Below, in pieces: positions 14,219 to 19,029 of a stretch of 19,029 bases of DNA. The notes below the pieces were generated by a model. That model did no database searches. It was not told the DNA's origin and saw only the letters and a program-made list of their open reading frames with translations. Position 1 is the first letter of the stretch; each line of letters starts with the position of its first letter. A program made the translations under genes and the position numbers. Source of the DNA: JBILVQ01 sp044370375 (lineage in GTDB: Bacteria; Bacteroidota; Bacteroidia; UBA4408). The stretch covers positions 1 to 19,029 of the forward strand of contig JBILVQ010000040.1 in NCBI GenBank assembly GCA_044370375.1. The letters run 5' to 3'.

Positions 14219-15229
14219 ATGAAAGAGCAAATAGAAAAATATACACAAGAAATTGAATCCATCCAAATTGATTCCCCTGCCTCCCTTGAGGAGTTCAGGT
14301 TGAAATTTCTTTCCAAAAAAGGAATTCTGGCCAATCTTTTTGATGCCTTCAAAACGGTTGATCCCGCCGCAAGAAAAGATATGGGGCAGGCCTTGAATCA
14401 ACTCAAAAATTTAGCACAGGACAAACTTAATATTGCCCAAAATAATTTTTTGAATATCGGGGATGCTGAAAACAAGGATGACTTAACCAAACCTGGCAAT
14501 CATTTTCCTTTAGGAGCAAAGCACCCGCTAAACATTACCCGCAAAAGAATCAATGATATTTTTCTGAAGATTGGTTATGTAATAACCGAAGGCCCTGAAA
14601 TTGAAGATGATTGGCATAATTTTTCCGCACTGAACTTTCCTCCTGAGCACCCTGCCCGCGATATGCAGGATACTTTTTTTATTGATACCCAATTCGCACT
14701 CCGAACCCACACCTCTTCGGTGCAGGTTAGAGTTATGGAGTCTTCTAAACCACCCATCAGAACCATTGCTCCTGGTAGGGTTTTTAGAAACGAAGCCATT
14801 TCTGCTCGGGCCCATTGCCAATTTCATCAGGTGGAAGTTTTATACATTGATAAAGGGGTTTCTTTCGCAGAATTAAAACAAACCCTTTTGTATTTTGCCA
14901 GAGAACTTTTCGGACCTCAAACCCAAATAAGATTAAGACCATCCTATTTCCCTTTTACGGAGCCAAGTGCAGAAATGGATGTTTCTTGCCCTTTTTGTAC
15001 GAATGGCTGTAATATTTGTAAAGGAACCCAATGGGTTGAAATATTAGGTTGCGGAATGGTTGATCCCAATGTATTGCAAAATTGCGGCATTGACCCAGAG
15101 GAGTTTTCAGGCTTTGCTTTCGGTATGGGAATCGAAAGAATTGCAATGCTTTTATATGGGGTTAATGATTTGCGTTTGTTTTTTGAAAACGATGTTAAAT
15201 TTTTAGAGCAGTTTTCTGGAGCCGAATAG
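14219..15229 (+). CDS. pheS: Phenylalanyl-tRNA synthetase alpha subunit
   Basis: 336 residues, normal for bacterial PheS. It charges tRNA-Phe together with PheT (not in the window) in the cytosol. The start is the ATG at 14219, one base after the cyclophilin stop; the frame is open further upstream but that part lies inside the cyclophilin gene. The N-terminal coiled-coil region (1-~85) is followed by the class II catalytic core: HPLNITRKRI (102-111), GPEIEDDWHNFSALN (125-139, motif 1 region), RTHTSSVQVR (162-171), RTIAPGRVFRNEA (181-193, motif 2), PSYFPFTEPSAEMDV (241-255), EILGCGMVDPNVL (274-286) and FGMGIERIAML (301-311, motif 3). Four cysteines, C257, C260, C264 and C267 (CPFCTNGCNICK), form a potential zinc knuckle that I recall from other Bacteroidota PheS proteins. 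Co-transcription with the flanking genes is likely. Confidence 0.97.
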   Translation: MKEQIEKYTQEIESIQIDSPASLEEFRLKFLSKKGILANLFDAFKTVDPAARKDMGQALNQLKNLAQDKLNIAQNNFLNIGDAENKDDLTKPGNHFPLGAKHPLNITRKRINDIFLKIGYVITEGPEIEDDWHNFSALNFPPEHPARDMQDTFFIDTQFALRTHTSSVQVRVMESSKPPIRTIAPGRVFRNEAISARAHCQFHQVEVLYIDKGVSFAELKQTLLYFARELFGPQTQIRLRPSYFPFTEPSAEMDVSCPFCTNGCNICKGTQWVEILGCGMVDPNVLQNCGIDPEEFSGFAFGMGIERIAMLLYGVNDLRLFFENDVKFLEQFSGAE

Positions 15230-15230
15230 C

Positions 15231-15566
15231 ATGAAAAATCCTTCTTTGGAAAGAATTGCTCTGTTGGAAGATTTATTGGCAAAGGATCCTACTGATCCGT
15301 TCCCGGCTTATGCGCTTGCCATTGAGTACCGCGCGTCAGGCGACCTCCGAAAAGCAATGCAATTATGGAGAAAAGGAATTCAACAGTTTCCGGATTATTT
15401 GCCCGCTTATTACCCGCTGATTGCTACTTTGATTGAAGAAAATCATTTGAAGGAGGCCGCTGATTTGGCCCGAATCGGAGTTGAGCTTGCACTTCAACAA
15501 AGAAATCTCAAAACCGCTTCAGAAATTAAATCTTTATTGGAGCAGGAGATGGAAGGGGAGCTTTGA
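15231..15566 (+). CDS. Small TPR-like protein downstream of pheS
   Basis: 111 residues, with ATG one base after the pheS stop, so translation is probably coupled. There is no signal peptide. The sequence reads as paired helices of the tetratricopeptide type: LLAKDPTDPFPAYALAIEYR (~15-34) with ASGDLRKAMQLWRKGIQQFP (~35-54), then the next pair (YLPAYYPLIATLIEENHLKE, ~56-75; AADLARIGVELALQQRNLKT). The TPR signature positions (Ala-Tyr-x-Leu-Ala, Gly-x-x-x-x-Ala, Pro at the turn) are recognisable. TPRs mediate protein-protein contact; the partner is unknown, and the pheS linkage alone does not prove a role in translation. It ends 28 bases before the convergent photolyase stop, and I see no hairpin there. 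Confidence 0.8.
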   Translation: MKNPSLERIALLEDLLAKDPTDPFPAYALAIEYRASGDLRKAMQLWRKGIQQFPDYLPAYYPLIATLIEENHLKEAADLARIGVELALQQRNLKTASEIKSLLEQEMEGEL

Positions 15567-15594
15567 TCTATTGTTTTACCGCCTCTTTGAACCG

Positions 15595-16905
15595 CTAATC
15601 TCTTTTTTCCAAAGCAGCTTTGTAAACTTTTAAAACCCTTTCTCTTGCCCACTTGTGGTCAACAATTGGCTTTGTGTAAGTTAGCTCATCATACGCGGGA
15701 ATCCATTGTCTGATGTACTTTAACCCAGGATCAAATTTTTTGGTTTGCTCCCAAGGATTAAAAATCCTGAAGTAAGGAGCGGCATCACAACCGGAACTGG
15801 CCGACCACTGCCAACCACCATTGTTGGAGGATAATTCAAAATCAAGAAGTTTTTTTGCAAAATAGGCCTCGCCCCAACGCCAATCAATCAACAAGTGCTT
15901 GGTCAAAAAACTTGCAGTTATCATTCTTACCCTATTATGCATAAATCCGGTGGCATTAAGTTCTCGCATCCCTGCATCTACAATCGGATAACCCGTCTCG
16001 CCCATACACCACTTTCGAAAATGCTCTTCGTTATCAGACCATTTTATTTTATCATAATCGGGTTTAAAGGCCTTGGAGGTAACGTGAGGAAAATGATACA
16101 ATATCATCATGTAAAATTCTCTCCAAATTAATTCATTGAGCCAGGTTTCATTTAGCTTTTTAGCACATTGTACTAATTTACGAATGCTGATGGTGCCAAA
16201 TCTGAGGTGAACGCTAAGTCGGCTGGTGCCCGAGATACCTGGAAAATCTCTGTTGGCAGTGTATTCTGAAATAATTTTTTCAGGAATTATGGCTGGAGGG
16301 ATGGAGATTTCCGATGGCTCAAAACCCATTGCATCCAATGAGGGCATTTCACCGCGCAATCCCAATGAAAGATTTTTCTGGTATTGCTCAACAGGATATT
16401 TTTTTAAGTAAAAGTCCGATAGTTTCGATTTCCATTTTTTCATGTATGGAGTATAAACCGTGTATGGTTTACCATCGTCTTTTGTAACTTCACTTTTTTC
16501 GAAAATAACCTGATCCTTATAAGAGGCAAATTTTATTTTTTTCGATTCCAGGAGATTTTTGATTTTTAAATCCCTTGCAATGGCCTCAGGCTCATAATCG
16601 TGATTACAATATACCGCAGTCAAAGAATATTGATCCATTAATTGACCGAAGATTTTTTCAGGCCATCCATATAAAACCAAAAGGTCACTGCCAGCTTTCT
16701 TAAACTCATTTTTCAATTCGCTAATCCTTTCATGGATAAAGCAAACCCTGGCATCTTTTTTTGATGGCAATACATCCAGAATTCCCCTGTCGAAAATAAA
16801 AATAGGCAATACATTTTTTTGCTCTTTTAAAGCATAGAAAAGACCCGCATTGTCATCTAAACGCAAGTCCCTTCTAAACCAAAATAAGCTAAGACTTTCT
16901 TTCAA
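15595..16905 (-). CDS. phr: Deoxyribodipyrimidine photolyase (class I, cryptochrome/photolyase family)
   Basis: 436 residues, slightly shorter than E. coli PhrB (472). The N-terminal alpha/beta antenna domain (~4-165) starts with SLFWFRRDLRLDDNAGL. The FAD domain (~210-430) carries TSRLSVHLRFGTIS (227-240), WREFYMMIL (261-269), YPIVDAGMRELNATGFMHNR (306-325), VRMITASFLTKHLLIDWRWG (326-345) and NNGGWQWSAS (361-370) with CDAAPYFRIFNPWEQ. NNGGWQW contains the Trp next to FAD that starts the photoreducing electron chain. These features fit a CPD photolyase, which repairs UV-induced pyrimidine dimers with blue light; a cryptochrome role is less likely because all repair-type motifs are kept. It lies 12 bases downstream of folE on the same strand, so they probably form an operon. 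The product may use a folate antenna, which would fit that pairing. Confidence 0.95.
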   Translation of the reverse strand: MKESLSLFWFRRDLRLDDNAGLFYALKEQKNVLPIFIFDRGILDVLPSKKDARVCFIHERISELKNEFKKAGSDLLVLYGWPEKIFGQLMDQYSLTAVYCNHDYEPEAIARDLKIKNLLESKKIKFASYKDQVIFEKSEVTKDDGKPYTVYTPYMKKWKSKLSDFYLKKYPVEQYQKNLSLGLRGEMPSLDAMGFEPSEISIPPAIIPEKIISEYTANRDFPGISGTSRLSVHLRFGTISIRKLVQCAKKLNETWLNELIWREFYMMILYHFPHVTSKAFKPDYDKIKWSDNEEHFRKWCMGETGYPIVDAGMRELNATGFMHNRVRMITASFLTKHLLIDWRWGEAYFAKKLLDFELSSNNGGWQWSASSGCDAAPYFRIFNPWEQTKKFDPGLKYIRQWIPAYDELTYTKPIVDHKWARERVLKVYKAALEKRD

Positions 16906-16917
16906 GGTATGCTAAAG

Positions 16918-17601
16918 TTAAGCAAATATTCCTTTTAATGGAGTACCGGTGTGCCTGAAAAATTGTTCTTTAATTTTATCATCAATGAATTTGCCGTGGA
17001 AACTACTTGTTATGGTTGAACTATTGGTGTCTCCTATTCCCCTTGATGATACACACATGTGATATGCATCAATGATAACGGCAACATCTTCAGTTTGCAT
17101 GGCTTCTTTCAGTTCTTCTGCAATTTGAATGGTTAGTCTTTCTTGTACCTGTGGTCTTTTGGCGTAATACTCAACAATTCTGTTAATCTTCGAAAGGCCG
17201 ATAACTTTTCCGGAGCTAAAATAAGCAACGTGTGCCTTACCAAAGATAGGGACAAAGTGGTGTTCGCAATGCGAAAATATACTGATGTCTTTTTCTACCA
17301 GCATCTCTTTGTACTGAAACTTATTGTCGAATAATTTTACTGCTGGTTTATTCCCTGGGTTTAATCCCCGGAATGCTTCTTTTACATACATTTTAGCCAC
17401 CCTCAATGGGGTTCCCTTTAAACTGTCATCGTTCAAATCTAAACCTAGAATATGCATGATTTCACCAAACTTTTTTTCTATGAGTTCTATCTTTAAATCA
17501 TCGTCCATTATGAATGCATCTTCTCTCATAGGGGTTTGGGAAGAACCTCCCAAATGAAATTCGCTGTAGTCATCGTCCAAAATTGCTGCAAGTGCCTTCA
17601 T
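16918..17601 (-). CDS. folE: GTP cyclohydrolase I
   Basis: 227 residues, standard for FolE. It converts GTP to 7,8-dihydroneopterin triphosphate, the first step of tetrahydrofolate synthesis (also of other pterins), as a cytosolic decamer. Zinc ligands are at Cys112 and His115 (SHCEHHFVP) and Cys183 (YHMCVSSRG). Other family motifs: LKGTPLRVAKMY (61-72), GKAHVAYFSSGKVIGLSKIN (121-140, active site), RPQVQERLT (149-157) and SRGIGDTNSSTITS (186-199). The ~30-residue N-terminal extension (SEFHLGGSSQTP) is variable in the family. The start at 17601 is the first good ATG. It is first in a likely two-gene operon with the photolyase and diverges from the cystathionine synthase-like gene. Confidence 0.97.
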   Translation of the reverse strand: MKALAAILDDDYSEFHLGGSSQTPMREDAFIMDDDLKIELIEKKFGEIMHILGLDLNDDSLKGTPLRVAKMYVKEAFRGLNPGNKPAVKLFDNKFQYKEMLVEKDISIFSHCEHHFVPIFGKAHVAYFSSGKVIGLSKINRIVEYYAKRPQVQERLTIQIAEELKEAMQTEDVAVIIDAYHMCVSSRGIGDTNSSTITSSFHGKFIDDKIKEQFFRHTGTPLKGIFA

Positions 17602-17663
17602 TTTTTTTATTTAATGTTGGTGTGAGAAGATTAAACAAAAAATGATACAAAGTGTTTTTTTCT

Positions 17664-17687
17664 AACAATTGTTCTTAATTAATTGTT
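17664..17687. promoter_or_regulatory. Possible operator: AATTGTT palindrome and repeat in the folE/metB-like divergent region
   Basis: The 143-base divergent region between folE and the trans-sulfuration gene contains a perfect 10-base palindrome (AACAATTGTT, 17664-17673), an 8-base TTAATTAA palindrome (17675-17682) and a second copy of AATTGTT (17681-17687) 14 bases after the first. This could be a regulator site, but in DNA this AT-rich small palindromes also occur by chance. No exact TAnnTTTG box is seen; TATCCTTTG near 17690-17699 is off by one spacer base. Confidence 0.22.
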
Positions 17688-17744
17688 TGATATCCTTTGA
17701 CTTAAAGAAAATTTAAGGTTAATTCGCAACTTAAAATTAATACC

Positions 17745-18902
17745 TTGGAAAATTCAGAATACAACGGCTTTGGAACCCGCGCCATCCATGCAGGCCAGGA
17801 ACCCGACCCAACCACAGGGGCCATCATGACCCCTATTTTTCAAACTTCAACTTACGTTCAGGAATCGCCCGGTAATCATAAGGGTTACGCCTATGCGCGT
17901 GGTAAAAACCCAACCCGTAGTGCTCTTGAAAAGTGCATTGCTAACCTCGAGAATGCAGATTTTGGCCTTTGCTTTTCTAGCGGAATGGGAGCCATAGACG
18001 CGGTTATCCGTTTGCTTAAACCCGGAGATGAGGTGATTACTGGAGACGACCTTTATGGAGGTACCTACAGAATTTTTACTAAAATATTCGAACCCATTGG
18101 CATTAAGTTTCACTTTGTCAATTTGTTTGATGCTTCCACCATCAACAATTATGTAAATGCCAATACTAAAATGATCTGGATTGAGACTCCAACCAATCCA
18201 ACCATGAATATTGTTGATATTGAAGCTTGTGGTGCCATTGCCAAAAAGAACAATCTGATTTTTGCGGTTGATAACACTTTTGCATCCCCATACCTCCAAA
18301 ATCCAATTTCTTTGGGTGCCGATATCGTTATGCATTCTGTAACCAAATACTTAAGCGGACATAGCGATGTGGTTATGGGAGCCTTGGTTACTTCTAACAA
18401 ATCTCTTTACGACCAATTGGCTTTTATCCATAATTCTTGCGGGGCCACTCCCGGTCCGATGGATAGTTTTTTGGTGCTAAGAGGGATAAAAACCCTTCAT
18501 GTACGCATGGACCGACATTGTTTAAACGGGGTAGAAGTGGCCCATTTTCTGCTCAATCACCCCAAAGTAGATAAAGTTTACTGGCCCGGTTTCGAATCTC
18601 ATCCCAACCATGACATTGCCAAAAAACAAATGCGGAATTTCGGTGGAATGATGTCTTTTTCCTTAAAGGGAAACAAGTTGGAGGATGCCTTTAAAGTGGC
18701 TTCTTCAACCAAGGTTTTTTCTTTGGCTGAATCATTGGGTGGCGTAGAATCACTGATCGGACATCCTGCCACCATGACCCACGCATCCATTCCCAAACCC
18801 GAACGCGAAAAGGCAGGAGTTGTAGATTCCCTTTTAAGGCTAAGCGTAGGAATCGAAGATGTTAAAGATTTATTAAACGACCTAAAGAATGCCTTGGGTT
18901 AG
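17745..18902 (+). CDS. Trans-sulfuration PLP enzyme (cystathionine gamma-synthase / gamma-lyase family), TTG start
   Basis: 385 residues, the normal length for the Cys/Met-metabolism PLP family. Family landmarks: FGTRAIHAGQEPDPTTGA (9-26), the YAYARGKNPTR region (Tyr-x-Arg, 48-58), SSGMGAIDA (78-86, phosphate loop), GDDLYGGTYR (100-109), IETPTNPTMNI (146-156), DNTFASP (176-182) and SVTKYLSGHSD (198-208) with the PLP-binding Lys201. C-terminal SLAESLGGVESLIGHPATMT (substrate-side Ser-Leu-Gly-Gly) is typical. Reaction: exchange or elimination on homoserine esters or cystathionine; CGS and CGL cannot be separated safely from sequence, so no symbol is given. The start is TTG at 17745: no ATG occurs in frame between the stop at 17703 and this point, and the next ATG, at residue 28, would delete conserved residues. 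No hairpin is seen after the stop. Confidence 0.93.
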   Translation: MENSEYNGFGTRAIHAGQEPDPTTGAIMTPIFQTSTYVQESPGNHKGYAYARGKNPTRSALEKCIANLENADFGLCFSSGMGAIDAVIRLLKPGDEVITGDDLYGGTYRIFTKIFEPIGIKFHFVNLFDASTINNYVNANTKMIWIETPTNPTMNIVDIEACGAIAKKNNLIFAVDNTFASPYLQNPISLGADIVMHSVTKYLSGHSDVVMGALVTSNKSLYDQLAFIHNSCGATPGPMDSFLVLRGIKTLHVRMDRHCLNGVEVAHFLLNHPKVDKVYWPGFESHPNHDIAKKQMRNFGGMMSFSLKGNKLEDAFKVASSTKVFSLAESLGGVESLIGHPATMTHASIPKPEREKAGVVDSLLRLSVGIEDVKDLLNDLKNALG

Positions 18903-18968
18903 TCTTAAACTTTTTGACCGTTTATTTGTATTTTTAACATCCCAACCAAAAACCAAAATAATCAACCA

Positions 18969-19029
18969 ATGAAAACAAAGCTTTCCCTTTCGAAAGTTTT
19001 CCTGTTAATGGGCTTACTAATTGTTCAAA
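18969..19029 (+). CDS. 5' end of a probably exported protein (truncated by window edge)
   Basis: An ATG at 18969 opens a frame to the end of the window with 20 codons: MKTKLSLSKVFLLMGLLIVQ. The lysine-rich start and hydrophobic core are a signal peptide. It lies 66 bases after the previous stop, in AT-rich DNA (poly-A-rich leader AACCAAAAACCAAAATAATC), and is probably a separate transcription unit. Nothing can be said about the mature protein. Confidence 0.6.
   Translation, partial: MKTKLSLSKVFLLMGLLIVQ

Noticed and set aside
17847..18335. 162-codon minus-strand frame inside the trans-sulfuration gene
   Set aside because: The plus-strand gene is certain, and the antisense frame has no recognisable features or promoter.
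18911..18936. Promoter before the last partial gene (TTG at 18914, TATTTTTA at 18929)
   Set aside because: The spacing (12 bases) is too short and the -7 box lacks its final G, so I do not call it.
1..19029. Defence island, prophage, transposon or secondary-metabolite cluster
   Set aside because: No transposase, integrase, nuclease, toxin-antitoxin or synthase signatures and no terminal inverted repeats were seen; the genes are core or envelope functions.

Overview
The window is a stretch of ordinary bacterial chromosome from a member of the Bacteroidota, most likely an aerobic, gliding or marine-type Flavobacteriia or Sphingobacteriia relative. The evidence is two secreted proteins ending in type IX secretion (T9SS) type A sorting domains, a Bacteroidota-style PheS with a cysteine cluster, AT-rich intergenic DNA, no Shine-Dalgarno-like sequences, and TAnnTTTG-type -7 boxes. 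I cannot resolve the genus. There is no CRISPR array, insertion sequence, tRNA, rRNA, prophage or recognisable defence system, and no gene-free stretch longer than about 220 bases.

Layout. (1) 1-632: 3' end of glmS, closed by a strong bidirectional terminator. (2) 702-1766, minus: a T9SS-secreted protein of unknown function. (3) 1983-4321, plus: a TolB-like beta-propeller protein and an M28 metallopeptidase with a PDZ domain, with a one-base stop/start overlap. (4) 4453-11275, plus: a small, very basic secreted protein 16 bases upstream of a 2068-residue surface protein. The large protein has a duplicated ~515-residue multidomain unit, further PPC-like modules, eight regular ~73-residue Ig-like repeats, a PKD domain and a T9SS signal. 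A strong terminator follows. (5) 11363-12916, plus: phosphoglycerate kinase and a small conserved-looking protein of unknown function. (6) 12913-13281, minus: a small lipoprotein. (7) 13333-15566, plus: an exported cyclophilin with a large insertion, phenylalanyl-tRNA synthetase alpha, and a TPR-like protein, all tightly packed. (8) 15595-17601, minus: folE and a DNA photolyase, probably one operon. (9) 17745-18902, plus: a cystathionine gamma-synthase/lyase family enzyme that appears to start with TTG. (10) 18969-end: the first 20 codons of a probably exported protein.

How the genes fit together. Core metabolism (amino-sugar synthesis, glycolysis, translation, folate/pterin synthesis, sulfur amino acids) alternates with cell-envelope and secreted functions. 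The most distinctive content is the giant repeat protein and its basic neighbour. The propeller/peptidase pair may act on peptides in the envelope. FolE supplies the start of the pterin pathway that could yield the photolyase antenna, which may explain their pairing. I did not find a convincing new biological system. The best leads are the adhesin/basic-protein pair, the propeller-peptidase pair and the cyclophilin insertion.
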